From NCBI RefSeq assembly GCF_014356525.2, contig NC_052514.1, positions 2,203,763-2,267,762 of the forward strand: a DNA stretch of 64,000 nt, written 5' to 3'. This DNA comes from Nilaparvata lugens (taxonomy: Eukaryota > Arthropoda > Insecta > Hemiptera > Delphacidae). Within the stretch, counting starts at the first letter, position 1; every line of letters starts with the position of its first letter. Under the pieces are notes generated by a model that ran no database searches, was not told the origin of the DNA, and saw only the letters and a list, made by a program, of their open reading frames with translations. Positions 41,761-53,421 of this stretch are shown in pieces. A program made the position numbers and the translations under genes.

Positions 41761-42257
41761 GCCACCCACGCTCTATATTAAGTATGTAGTAATTGATTTG
41801 GAATTCATCAGTGGATCTGATTCAAGTCAAGTGGGGTCACGGAACCATTTCTCGGATTTCAAGCCTGCAGTTGTTTCGTTCCTGTTCCGTTGTTCCGTTG
41901 TTCTTGTTCCGCTTGTTCTTGTTGTTCTATTTGAGCATTTAACTGCATCATTAGACCTGAAGGCATGAAAAAAACGTTTCACTACAGTTAATAAAGACAC
42001 TTCAAGATAAGCACTTGGAATTAATCACAATAATTAATTAGAAATTCTAGTGTAATATAATTATACTGAGTGAAAAAAAAACTAGATATTGTCCAACCAC
42101 AGATTCACGACACTACTTACTAGAGAGTATACCAGAGATTCATAACGGTGTAACAACCGGAAACGGTATCTCGATTTTTAATGAATTTGTGGTTGAACAA
42201 TATATAGTATTATTGATAACTACCACAAAATCACCTCAAAAACTAATCAGTAACCAA

Positions 42258-42907
42258 TCTATATAATTATATAAAAGCGAAATGGCACTCACTCACTGAC
42301 TGACTGACTGACTCACTCACTCGCAGAACTAAAAATCTACCGGACAAAAAACGTTCAAATTTGGTAGGTATGTTCAGTTGGCCCTTTAGAGGCGCACAAA
42401 GAAATCTTTTGGCAATATTTCAACTTCAGGGGTGGTTTTTAAGGGTTTAAAGTTCGTCTTTAAGCATGTATATTCTGTTAATTTTATTATAATTGAAAAA
42501 TGAGTCATACCATATGTTAATATAGAACTATAATCTAGAGAGAGTACCTCTTCGAAACAGTTGTTAACTGCTAACTTAATTAATAATTTTGTCAGGTTGG
42601 CATTAAGTTGAGTTGACTTTGTTAGGTTGGCACCAAGTTGAAGATTGAAATGCATTTATCGCGGAAAACTGCTACTTCAATCAGAGCTATCCCTGGGAAT
42701 ATTATATTACTAGCCTTAAGGCTCGCTTTGCTCGCCATATCCGTTCAGCCAGACGTTTAGTCTGGACCCCCGACTGGATCGTCCTAACATATGCAGGCGA
42801 GCGAAGCGAGCCTGCTGATCTCATTCTTGGACGATCCGGTCGGGGGTCCAGGGGTCGGAGCCCCCTGGCTAGACGGATATGGCGAGCGAAGCGATCCTGA
42901 CGGCTAG
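42258..42907. mobile_element. Helitron-like element Hel-1 copy 1
   Basis: Starts TCTATATAATTATATAAAAG after A, ends CTGACGGCTAG before T. Contains CACTCACTGACTGACTGACT near the start and a long 3' inverted repeat (CTCGCTTTGCTCGCC / GGCGAGCGAAGCGATCC). Confidence 0.7.
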
Positions 42908-43008
42908 TATAATTATATTTCAAAACACATCAAATTATAGTCTGACTTTGAATTCTCGTGACGTTAAGTTAGTGTTGACATGACCTATGTTAGCCGTACA
43001 AATATACT

Positions 43009-43380
43009 GATAGAGAACCACGCTATAATGCAGTATTTGATAATCATTGTTGTTGCTATCCTTGTCTATAATTCGACAAAGCACATAGTATTATCCTTAT
43101 CTAGCATTGCAAAGTTGCCAGATCGGGTTTCAATAATGTAAAAATAATATTACCAATTGACAAAATATTCAATCTCATTTATGGAAATCCATCATTCAAT
43201 CATTGAAAAATATATATCCTTGACGCATGAAATATAGGTTACTTGATCATTAAGAACAGAAATGAACAGTTAATATTAAAACAGATATATTGGTATCAGC
43301 TACAGAATGCAGTGACAAGGCAGAGAAACGGCATCGCTGTTCTCCTATCTTCATCCACTGCCATTAAAAAGTGAATCTTA
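43009..43380. mobile_element. MITE A copy 13, diverged
   Basis: Both ends decayed (CCACGCTATAATGCAGT; CACTGCCATTAAAAAGTG) with a recognisable interior in the reversed orientation. Confidence 0.7.
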
Positions 43381-44396
43381 TGAAACATAAATATTTATTC
43401 ATCTATCACCTGTATTATGTAGTCCACTCTACTTGAAAATACTTCACCAGAATCCAGCGTTTTATACTTTGCCATCTACTTCCTGATAAAATACCTCACT
43501 CAATGAAAACATAAGTATCGTTTTAGAACTGAGCGACTTTTATCATGGCCTAACTTTATTCCCTTTTAGGATCTCTATCAATCTCTGCCCCTCTCTCGAT
43601 CCTTCTCCCACATACTTCTACTATACTTCTCCTATTTACTGCCTCTTCCATCCTGTATCATTTTACCTTCCTCCATCTCTTTCCTACATCCCTGACTTTC
43701 TCCATCCTCATCCCACTGCAGGAATTCTCCCTTTCTCTCCTTAATCGTCAGAGACGCCAAGTCGAAGAGCATTCCCTGGTTAGGGACAGAAAGCATCTTC
43801 CTCACTTAATCCAAGGTAAAAGCATTCTTAAATCGAAACCTTTTTTGACGGTAGCTTTTTATTCGGTTATTTACTCCTCTAAATTCACCATTTCACTCTA
43901 ATTCTAACCTTCTAGCCTGAAACCCTCTTACTCACTCACTCCCCTAAATCTACCATTTCATTCTAATTTTAACCTTTTTACATCACCCCTCTCACTTTTT
44001 AGTGATAATTATTCATGTATTCCAGATTAACTGCGGAGTTTCACAATAAGATCCACCTAAAACTCCATCATCAACATGGCAGTATTGTTCTAACGAGGAG
44101 GATTGATGTAATCTATGGGAAATCCTGACAGTTTGTAGTGAATTCCACCACAGTGTCGTTTCGGCAAATAATGAAATTTTTTAATCAGTTTCAATCAAAT
44201 CCTTTTACTTTTCCATCAGAGCTTGTGAACTTTGAGTGGGGGAAATGCATTGAATTATTTATGTCTTCTGAGTGAGAAGTTTTCAATATAAAATTAGGAT
44301 TAGATTGTCTCCTTGAATTTGGAAAGAATTCAACAGTTAAAGACTTCTTGGAGCTATTATGTATTGTTTATAGATATTGATCTATTCATTCATTTT
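43381..44396. other. Spacer with pyrimidine-rich part
   Basis: No gene supported. An exon-like open stretch (43720-43813, CTGCAG to GTAAAA) lies in pyrimidine-rich sequence. One dispersed CTGACAG unit lies at about 44060-44160. Confidence 0.35.
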
Positions 44397-45643
44397 ATAG
44401 TGGGGTACACGTTATAATGGTAGTGGAGAAAGATGGGAGAACAACGTGTTGCTGATTCTCTGCCTTCTACAGAGAACAGCTGATAGTAATATAAACTGTT
44501 GCCCCATGTGGGTTGGGGGAGCTTTCAGTCGAACATCGTACTCAAGAATGTGTTGAAAACCAGAATTCACCAACAGTATCACTGCTTGTCTTAGGAGGCG
44601 ACTAAAATGGACCTCAAGGCAACTCCAGGAGTCGCCTTGCCTTCGAACCCACGGGATCTGCTCCATCAGGGCTGTAGAGTTTCGGAGGGGCAAAAAGAAA
44701 AACCCAAGAGACCAGAGATGGTTGAGACCCCAGGCACAAATTTTGGTCAAGAGGCTAAGTCGAGGGTGGCCAGGTGCCCTAGAGACAATTTGGCGACCCT
44801 TCCTTCAGCGGAAGGACCTATAAAGAAGCCAGGAGTGAAACTCATGTAGGTCACGATTTTTTGGGTGGAGAGACCAAAACTCACCACTTCTCAGAGAAGA
44901 GCAGCCATTCAGGCGAACCTTCTTGGAAGAGGTAAGGCTTTTTACCCTTCTGAGTTTCGGAGGGGCAAAACGAAGATCCAAGAGACCAGAGATGGGCGAA
45001 ACTCCAGGCACAAATGTGGGTCAAGAATCTGAGTCAAGGGTGGCCGGGCGCCCTAGAGGCAACCTGGCCTCCCTTCCTCAGCGGTAGGACCTTCAAAGAA
45101 GGCCAGGAGTGGAAATCACGTAGGTCACGAGGACTAATCAGTCTGAAGAGACTGTCAAGCATATCACACTGGATTGTAACAAGCAACCGGGTGATGAATG
45201 GGATGTTAGTATAGGGAAAAACTCCTGGTTCTTGTAAAGGACACAGGTATTGGTTTGCCTAACTAACATACTACTTGGAAACACAATAAGCTTCGGTTGA
45301 CGTGTGGGGTTCTTTGAGCCTTTGGATCCTTGAATCCGTCCCTTCAAAAACAATAAACAATGAACTATATGAGCTGTTCATTCTTGTTTGAAATGATCAA
45401 TTTATTATTACTCATTGTTCAATAAAATAATAATGTTTTTCAATGATTGAACACAAATATTCATAATTGAGATAAAATACTTTGTTGATTAATTGAATCT
45501 CTACATTGTTGAGAACAATCTGGCAACGTTGCAGATCGTTGCAGAAAAGGATAGCGTTATCTGCTTTGTCGAATGATAGACAAGGATAGCAACACCAATG
45601 TTAATCTAAGTTAATACTGCTATTCTAACATGGACTTCACTAT
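44397..45643. mobile_element. MITE A copy 14, split by an 870-bp insertion
   Basis: Left half to about 44497 and right half from about 45368 match one standard MITE A. Confidence 0.75.
44498..45367 (+). mobile_element. GC-richer inserted element with 186-bp direct repeats
   Basis: Starts near CCCCATGTGGGTTGGGGGAG. A block from GAGTTTCGGAGGGGCAAAA to GTAGGTCACGA occurs at about 44669-44855 and 44951-45135. The phrase SEETVKHITLDCN near 45150 resembles the Cys/His tail of non-LTR ORF2 proteins. Class uncertain. Confidence 0.5.
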
Positions 45644-45904
45644 TAGGCTACAGATATTTATGTGAACTCTAACCTGACTGATCAGAGAAATGTATATGCT
45701 TGTTCACCATTCAGGTTTTCATTTTCCCAATCTTAGATTCAGTAAAAGACATGCATAGAAAAACAAAACTAGATAAAAACAATGACGAAAGTCAAATAAT
45801 TGCCTAAAAATGAAAGGAATCGAAAACTATTGAGTAATAGCTTCTTGAGCTCTTCCCATTTCACAAGCAATATGGCTGACACACAGTCACGTTCCACTGA
45901 ATTT

Positions 45905-46170
45905 GGGTCCTCTTTTACTTCTTCATCTTCTTCTCCTTTCTCTTCTTTCTCTTCTTATTTTGCTTCTTGTTCTTCCTCTTCCTCTTCTTCTTCTTCTTCT
46001 TCTTCTTCTCCTCCTCGCTTCTTCTTCTCCTTCTTCCTCCTCTTCTTCTCCTTCTCCTTCTTCTTCTTCTCTTCTTCTTCTTCTTCTTCTTCTCCTTCTT
46101 CTTCTTCCTCCTCTTATTTTTCTTTATATTCATCTTCTTCTACCACTTCTCCTTCTTCTCCTCCTTCGCC
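45905..46170 (+). repeat. TTC microsatellite
   Basis: Mixed (TTC)n/(TCC)n; overlapping Ser-, Leu- and Lys-rich frames are artefacts. Confidence 0.88.
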
Positions 46171-46484
46171 ATCTGCATGCGATATCCGTGTTGCGTTTAT
46201 CTCACCATTTCCCATCCATTAATCTTTTTTCGCACTTCCTTTTCTCTCTCTCTCCTCTAGCCAACCAATTGATTTATCCCTACATTTCTTTTCCGAACCA
46301 TTCATATATTTCGTTGTCACGACTTGTCCATTCATCAAACAATATGCAGTTTTTACCTGCTTGCTCGTGTCTAATAGGTTATTTTTCTTCTTCTTCATCA
46401 TCATCATTTTCCCCTTCTTCCTCTCCTCATTCTCCTTCTTATCATTCTACTAACGCTCGTTTGTGCTGAAGTGTGAGATCGTAT

Positions 46485-46504
46485 GTAGAGAGAGAGAGAG
46501 AGAA
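46485..46504 (+). repeat. (GA)n run
   Basis: AGAGAGAGAGAGAGAGA just upstream of a MITE A copy. Confidence 0.7.
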
Positions 46505-46554
46505 AATCCGATAAAGTATCAGAAGACGTCTTTAGCAAAGCAAAGGTGCTCACT

Positions 46555-46772
46555 TTAGTGAGGTCCACGTTATAATGGCAGTGGATAAAGATAGAAGAAT
46601 AGCGATACCGATTCTCTGCATCAATTAATAATATTTCTACACTGTCAAAAACATAATTGGCAACGTTGTGAACCTAGTAAAGGATAGTACCACCGGCTTT
46701 GTCGAATGATAAACTAGGATAGCAAAACCAAAGTCGATCAAATACTGTCATTATAACGTGGACCGCACTATA
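46555..46772. mobile_element. MITE A short subtype, copy 15
   Basis: TTAGTGAGGTCCACGTTATA start and inverse end, about 217 bp, with the short-subtype deletion. Confidence 0.82.
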
Positions 46773-46839
46773 GTGGTGACAATCACTTCGGTCAGCACTC
46801 CTTATGGAACTACACTTATGCTTCTCATTTAATTAATGC

Positions 46840-47330
46840 TGACAGTTTCAAATAGAACTCACAACACTACACCTCTTCTTCTAGTTTCTCTTTATTTTCA
46901 ATCATCTTCTCACCTCTTTCCTTCTGAGCTCCTGTTCTATTTTCCTTCTACCACTTCATCCATCTTCCTCATCTTCCTTCCCCCTCTTCACCCTTTTCTT
47001 CCTCATCTTTCTTCAACACTAATTCTTCTTCTCTTTATCCTCTTCAACCATCATTTTCTCTACTTCAATGCTCGTTTGTGTGAGCGACTATACCTTTGGA
47101 GAGATCTCAGGGAGACGCTACGATGTCTTCAGCAAAGCAAAGATGTTCACTAGCCTCTTCTTCTTCTTCTTCTTCTTCTTCTTCTTCTTCTTCTTCTTCT
47201 CCTCGTTCTTCTCCTTCTTCTTCTTTTTTTTCTTCTTCCTCTCTCTTCTTCTTCTTCTTCTTCTTCTTCTTCTTCTTCTTCTCCTTCTTCTTCTTTTTTC
47301 TTCTTCTTCTTCTTCTTCCTTCAACCTCTC
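46840..47330 (+). repeat. Pyrimidine-rich stretch and TTC microsatellite
   Basis: Degenerate pyrimidines to 47060, then pure (TTC)n at 47155-47330. The phrase TC(A/T)TCAGCAAAGCAAAGATG-like between them also occurs near 46530 (TTTAGCAAAGCAAAGGTGCT). Confidence 0.85.
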
Positions 47331-47695
47331 CTTTATCCTCCCTCTCATCCATCGTCTTCTATTTGCTAGGATTGTCACGCCTCAGTTAGTTTGTCTTTTA
47401 GCGCGCAGCAGAACAGAAAGTGGCCAGTCAGCACAAATACAAATAGGACTGCTCACTCAAAGCGCAAAGGAAGCTCTCCTTTAGTACCTACCTGCAAGAG
47501 GAGGTGCCTTGATCTTTGCAGTCATTAGAGGAGAGTAGGTATCTGCCTTGATCTTGATCAATGCCTTAACGGAGCTTTATCCTTGAAGGAGGGGTTGTAC
47601 TTTTGTAATAACTACTATCTTTGTGGGAGAACACAATCCTTTCTCTTAAACGTCGTTGTGTTCTAGAATGATCTCAAGAAAACGAGGCTCATGTT
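47331..47695. other. Spacer
   Basis: No gene or recognisable repeat seen. Confidence 0.4.
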
Positions 47696-47902
47696 TTCAA
47701 CTTAGGATCTTATCATTGGAAAATTTAATTTATTGCTTAGTAAGATATAATTGATTATTTGAAACGAGAATGAACAGTTAATATTACATCAATAAACCTG
47801 TATCAGCTACCGTCTATAGAAGGCATTGACAAGACAGAGGACGGCAACGATTTTCTCCTATCTTTCTCCACTGCAATTATAACCATTATAGACCTCACTA
47901 TA
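47696..47902. mobile_element. MITE A fragment, copy 16
   Basis: Matches the last 200 bp of reversed copies (GAACAGTTAATATTACATCA, GAAGGCATTGACAAGACAGA) and ends GACCTCACTATAA. Confidence 0.65.
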
Positions 47903-47974
47903 ATCGCATTTCTCCATTCAACTGTTGTCCGTTCAACTGTGAACAGTAGACCTAGCAAAGCTAGCATAGTTAAT

Positions 47975-48862
47975 GGCCCATATGAACAAAACCAGAGCAA
48001 ATGCTCATGAGCAAGAGCATGGAGCATAAGGTTTTGCTCATGAGCAAAAGGTAGAAGCAAAAGCATTTGCTCATTTTTATATGAATAAGCTTTACCTTAT
48101 ACTCTTACCTTAATATGCTCCTGAACTCTGAAGCAAATGCTCACGTATTTTAAAGATTTTTCATCAGCTGATTCGCTTTTGTAGCCTTAATTTGTATTTA
48201 TAGCTCACGGAAGCGCTAAATATGCAAACAGGGGGCACCGCTTGTGTTTGCGTCGTTTGCTCTGTTTTCTATTTATGAATACAGTTCTAGGTTAGTTGAG
48301 TTTAGAATTTTGAAATAATAGCGTGAAAAAACGTCATCTCTATAATAATCTTCAACATATTCTTATGATATCAATAGCCTTCTTCTAAACGTTTACACTC
48401 TCATCTTCTTAAATGCCTATTTCCTATTTTGTGATGGCTATCTTTATATCAGGTAGCTAGCTATCTTTTGTATTTATTCTATTGTAGGAATAATAGTGAT
48501 ATATATCATGGTTGAATCTTAAAAGAGTTTTATAGTTCTCAACTATTGGTTGTTATCGTGTCTGGTATATAGTTTTTCTCTTCCTCATACGAATTAGTTG
48601 AGCCATTTTGCTATGAGCAAAAGGTGATAAGCTGCTCTAGACTAGACTCACCTTTTTTGAAGCATTTGCTTCAAAGGTTGAGCGAATGCTCTAGTTTATT
48701 CATACAATTTTGAGCAAAAGATTTTACTTATGAGCAAATGCTCACACTATTTTTTTGATGAGCATGAGCAAAAGTTTTTGCTCACGTTCATTCATAGAAG
48801 ATGAAGCAAATGCTCCTTATTTTAGAAGTATAAGCAAATGCTCAAGTTTATTCATATGGCCC
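47975..48862. mobile_element. Element E copy 2
   Basis: Ends ATGGCCCATATGAA and TTCATATGGCCCAT. About 888 bp, collinear with 7381-8253 and similarly without a protein. Confidence 0.78.
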
Positions 48863-49009
48863 ATTGTCATCGAGCTAGGGTAGTTCCTATAAATAATATC
48901 GTTGAAGTTAAAAACCACAACCTCCAAAAATATTGTCAAATTGGTCACCGATCAAGAAGCAGAGGATGATCAAGAGAAAATGAAAAAAAAATTGAAGACT
49001 GGTGTGATC

Positions 49010-49085
49010 CGTCCCCTTTCAACCGTGACAACGTTGTCAAATTGTTAATCTTGTCAACGACAACATTGTAAGCGGTTGACAGACG
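49010..49085. repeat. Cluster of GTTGAC/GTCAAC motifs
   Basis: Short direct and inverted GACAACGTTGTCAA, TTGTCAACGACAAC and GGTTGACAGACGTTGAC within 75 bp. Confidence 0.5.
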
Positions 49086-49239
49086 TTGACAATGGATTGA
49101 TTGATCAAGGGAAAGAAACTATTAATATTCTTATTGTCGAATAAAAAAGCTAATAAAAGACTTGCGCGTCAAATTACATGCGGGAACTTCTTACATTTCA
49201 CGTGCATGCTTTCAATTAACTACTATTTCTATTGTGAGA

Positions 49240-49500
49240 TTAGCGTTAAATTGTCAGCACAGTTCAAATGGGAAGCATTCATGTAATAAATGAGGAATTC
49301 TGACTGATTCACGTTAATGCTTAAATAAAATATTCACTTGAAACGGTCAGAATTAGTTAAACGATAAGAATTCATTCAATTCATGAGTGATTCTGACTGT
49401 TTTCACATGCTTGCTTTCAATGAAATATTCACTGAAAACTGTCAGAATTGATTGAATGGACAGCTTTGATGTGATGAATGGAGAATGCTGACTGTTTCAC
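49240..49500 (+). repeat. Three tandem inverted-repeat units of about 95 bp
   Basis: Each unit has GTCAGAATT...AATTCTGACTG arms, an AAGCATTCATGT-like centre and an AATA(A)AATATTCACT(T)GAAA end. Single diverged copies lie near 17800, 18345, 37830, 44090, 46835 and 50700. Confidence 0.65.
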
Positions 49501-50224
49501 GTGTGTAGACGCTCAATTAGATATTTCCCGTGCAGTGGTCCAATTAAATCAGGCGAAGAAAGGAGAGTGAAATAATTGGATGAACGAGGAGACAATGGAG
49601 GAATTATGATTGAATTGGTGGAGAGAAAGAGAGAGAGTGAGCGAGAGTGAGAGAAATAGAAAGCGATAGAGAGAACAGGGATGAGAGAGTGTGAGAGAGA
49701 TGATGCGAGAAAAGTGGCGAGAGGAAGCTTGTGTGAAGAGAAATAAAGGATTGTTCCCATCAATGCAGTTATTAAATTGTTGAGTACCTCACCATTGATT
49801 ATTCGATATTTATGTGATATTTTCACAATATATGGAGTGCATGTAATTCACATAACCTTTTGGACTCCATTAGCCTACCATTGGAAAATGTAAAAAAGGA
49901 ATTATACGAGTACAGATCAAATCACATATATAATTTTCAGTTAGACTATGGTACAAGATAAGTTTAGTTCTCCTCTTCCAGATTATGATATATATTATTA
50001 TAAATCATTGTAATAATTGGATCTTTGGATAAACGATTCATTCATTAATTTTTTTAGAACCTTAATATATATCAGTTGTTATTTGTGTGATCTTGTTAAG
50101 ATATGGACTCAAGTCTCTAGTAAATTCTGTGGCTCTGTACTTCTTTCTTTCTCTTTTCTTTTGATACTCCTCTCTTTCTATCAATGTTATGAAAGACACT
50201 GATGATATCACATAGATATAACAC
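49501..50224. other. Spacer
   Basis: A degenerate (GA)n region at 49620-49720, otherwise no feature seen. Confidence 0.4.
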
Positions 50225-50593
50225 TATAGTGAGGTCCACGTTATAATGGCAGTGTTTGATTAGCAATGGTATTGCTATCCTTGTCTATCATTCAACAAAG
50301 CGGATAGCGCTATCTCTTTCTCGCTTTGCTCTGTTGCCAGATCGTCTTTTAACAATGTAGAATTATTAATTAATTAACAAAATATCGCATCTCAATTGTG
50401 AAATTCATTATGAAAATATTGAAAAATACAATTTCTCGCTTAATAAAATAAAATTGATTATTTTAAATGAGAATGAACCGTTACTATTACATTAATAAAC
50501 CTGTATCAGCTAACGTCTATAGGAGGCATTGACAAGACAGAGGATCGGCAATGTTGTTCGCCTATCTTTCTACATTGCACGAGGGAGAGAAGA
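50225..50593. mobile_element. MITE A copy 17, ends at assembly gap
   Basis: TATAGTGAGGTCCACGTTAT start, reversed orientation, missing the last 30 bp or so; replaced by GAGGGAGAGAAGA and the gap. Confidence 0.8.
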
Positions 50594-50693
50594 NNNNNNN
50601 NNNNNNNNNNNNNNNNNNNNNNNNNNNNNNNNNNNNNNNNNNNNNNNNNNNNNNNNNNNNNNNNNNNNNNNNNNNNNNNNNNNNNNNNNNNNN
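50594..50693. other. Assembly gap (100 N)
   Basis: Exactly 100 N, the conventional length for a gap of unknown size. Both flanks are repeat-like. Confidence 0.98.
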
Positions 50694-51243
50694 AGCATTG
50701 GTTAAATGGGAATCTTCGATGTTACTAATGGAGAATCTCTGACAGTTACAACGTGAATCTGCTCAGAGGAAATAATCAAACGGTCCAATGCTCCGCGTCA
50801 AAGCACCGGTCAACTTGACCATGCATGCAATATCAGATCTAACCGCCGTTAAAGTCCGTTAATCGAGGATCAAAATCTTTTGATCGGGGTTTAATCTGGT
50901 TAGAGTGGTAGCCCAGCTTGCATTAGATTGATAATAAATAATCCGCTGGTCATATTTCAGTGTCAAAGCTTTTAGGAGGACGTACTTCGTTTCAATTATC
51001 GGGTCCGAAAATTATAATTTGGTTAGAAATGAATCTGATTTAGGAATTGCGGGTTAAAGAGTGAGAGGGTGAGTTGAGAGTAGCGGGAAGAGAGGAAGGC
51101 AGAAATTAATGGAGGGTGAGAGAAAGGGATGGATGAGACGGAGAGGAGAAAAAAGAGGGGATGATGAATGAGAAGTGAAGTGAAAAAAGTTAAAAGAAGA
51201 GGTGAGAGAAGAAGAGGAGAAAAAGGGAAGAAGGAAAGAGGGG
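50694..51243. other. Spacer with purine-rich tract
   Basis: One dispersed CTGACAG unit at the start, no gene; purine-rich from about 51055. Confidence 0.4.
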
Positions 51244-51540
51244 TTGATTGAATGATTGATTGATTGAGTACTTTATTTATGTAGACTACAATATATACTG
51301 GCTTATACACTTATATACAATAGCTTACAATACAGCAAAATTATGAATGAATTTACATAATATAGACTAAGAAAATAATTATTGAAATGTATATGATATG
51401 AAAAAGCAATTTGTTAGATAATAATTATATTGTTATGCATCTACATAAATTGGCGGAGCTTTAGACATATCAATGTCCATTCTTCGGAAAGAATATTAAA
51501 AATATCCTCCCCACTAACTCTCTACCAGAAGGGGTCAGGG
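51244..51540 (-). mobile_element. Non-LTR 3' UTR copy 2
   Basis: Collinear with 28657-28930 (GAGTACTTTATTTATGTA, then ATGCATCTACATAAATTGGC). On the minus strand it ends with AATAAA and a (TCAA)n tail. Confidence 0.65.
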
Positions 51541-52101
51541 AAGAGAGTGAGGGAGAAATTAATGGGGAGTGAGAGATAGGGATGGATGAGACGAAGAGGA
51601 AAGGGGGATGATGAATGACAGGTGGAGTGAATAAAGTTAAAAAGAAAAGGGAAGAGAAGAAGAGGAGAAAAAGGAGAGGAAGGATATTATTCATTCGTCA
51701 ATCGTCAGTAATTCTGTATATTACTCTTAAACTCTCTAAAGTTGGTCTTCCATCTCTTTTAAGTATCTCCCTAAACCAAGTCGCAATATATCCAAAGTAA
51801 TGAACTATCTGAAATTCGATTTTAATCTCCCTTTTTCATATATTATTTTATCAGTTGTAAATTGTTTCAATATTTGTTAATATAATGCTGTTTGTTGAAA
51901 AGGAAAAAGCCAACAGATCTGATGTAAACCTCCAGAAGCTTTTAGTGAAAGTGGAAAAAATTAACATAATACTATCAATTTAGAGCAGTGATTATGAATG
52001 AGCCAATTTGAAACAAGGAGAAACTATTTCGAGATTCTTCTTGTAAAATGACTTGGAGTATCAATTAAGGTTAGAAATAAACAGATCGTTAATCCTAGTA
52101 C

Positions 52102-52483
52102 TATAGTGAAGTCCATTTTATAACAGCAGTGTTTGATTAGCAATGGTATTGCTTATCATTGTCTATCATTCAACAAAGCGGATAGCGCTATCTCTTTCCT
52201 ACTTTGCTCTGTTGCTAGATCGTCTTTCAACAATGTAGAACTAATAATTGATTGACAAAATATTTTATCTTAGTTATTATATATTCATTATGAAATTATT
52301 GAAAAATATTATTTATTTCTTACTAAAATATAATTGATTATTCTAAACGGAATGGGAGAGTTAATTTTACATCAATGAACCTGTATCCTCTACCGTCTAT
52401 AGAAGGCATTGACAAGATGGAGGATCAGTAACGTTGTTCTCCTATCTTTCTTCACTGCGATTATAACATGCACCCCACTATAT
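52102..52483. mobile_element. MITE A copy 18
   Basis: TATAGTGAAGTCCATTTTAT start and CATGCACCCCACTATA end, reversed orientation. Confidence 0.75.
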
Positions 52484-53310
52484 AGTGAGGTCCACAGTGT
52501 ACGATTGACAATACTGTTGCTGTCCTTTTCTATCATACAACAAAACAGATAGCACTAGCTCTCTCTCGCTTTGCAATGTTGTCTATTTGCCAGAATATTT
52601 TATCTTTACTTTTGACAGTGACTGTACAAAACTGAACAAAAAATATTCTCAGCCGCCATTTTTTTCTTCATTCTATAAAAATACTTGAGTACACAAGTCG
52701 CATTATTGATTTTAATGTATTTTCGAAACAATAAAATGATTTTTAAACATTAACGTATGAGAAACACAAAGTAAAATACATGAAATGCCATTTTATAAGT
52801 TGATAACTAACCATCCTAGACTTCATCCATGCTTCAGTTAGCCTACTTGTGTAGGTTAGACCTACTCGTACCGGTATAAATAATATTGAAAAGTTTCAGA
52901 ATTAATCCATTGAAATTACTTATTCTTAAATAGGATTTCTATTTTTCTATTATTTTTAAAAGAAATTGGAATAGAATACCTAGCAAATAACTCAATTCTG
53001 TTGTTTTGAAATTCAGTTTGTTGTATCACAGCTTTTTAAATTAGCCGCCATTTCAGGTTTGTATAAAAATGAAAATCTGATCTCAGTCATGAAAGCGAAT
53101 TTTTGAATCAAATTATGGAAAAATATATTTTATTAATCAATTTGACATTTAATTGATCATTTTATCAAGGAAATGATAATTATTATTAGATTAAATTTGA
53201 AGGGATGAATTGAGTAACAGCTGTGTACAGTCAGTGGCAAAATGGAGAGACTTGGCAACGTTGTTCTCCTATCTTCCTCCACTGCCATTATAACATGGGC
53301 CTCCCTATAG
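52483..53310. mobile_element. MITE A copy 19 with nested TIR element
   Basis: Directly abuts copy 18 (TATATAGTGAGGTCCAC) and ends ATTATAACATGGGCCTCCCT. Its interior is replaced by 52610-53241. Confidence 0.6.
52610..53241. mobile_element. TIR element of about 630 bp
   Basis: TTTTGACAGTGACTGTACA at the left and TGTACAGTCAGTGGCAAAA at the right are inverted complements with two mismatches. AGCCGCCATTT phrases occur near both sides. No protein. Confidence 0.55.
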
Positions 53311-53421
53311 GAGTAAAAATTAGGAAAAATTCAATCCAGTTTTCTAGTGTTCATGGCAAAGACACATCCAATTTTGTGGTGATATTGAGGAGTTTTATTC
53401 AAAAAAGATTTCCAAATAGAA

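Noticed and set aside
42702..42923. Arg-rich minus-strand frame
   Set aside because: Falls in the GC-rich palindromic 3' part of the Helitron-like element; similar frames at 60002 and 61869 have the same cause.
43720..43813. Exon-like stretch between CTGCAG and GTAAAA
   Set aside because: Pyrimidine-rich context and no in-phase partner; open frame of 31 codons is expected by chance.
44412..45353. Several 66-112-codon frames on both strands
   Set aside because: They lie in the repeat inserted in MITE A and overlap each other; only the ETVKHITLDCN phrase suggests past coding.
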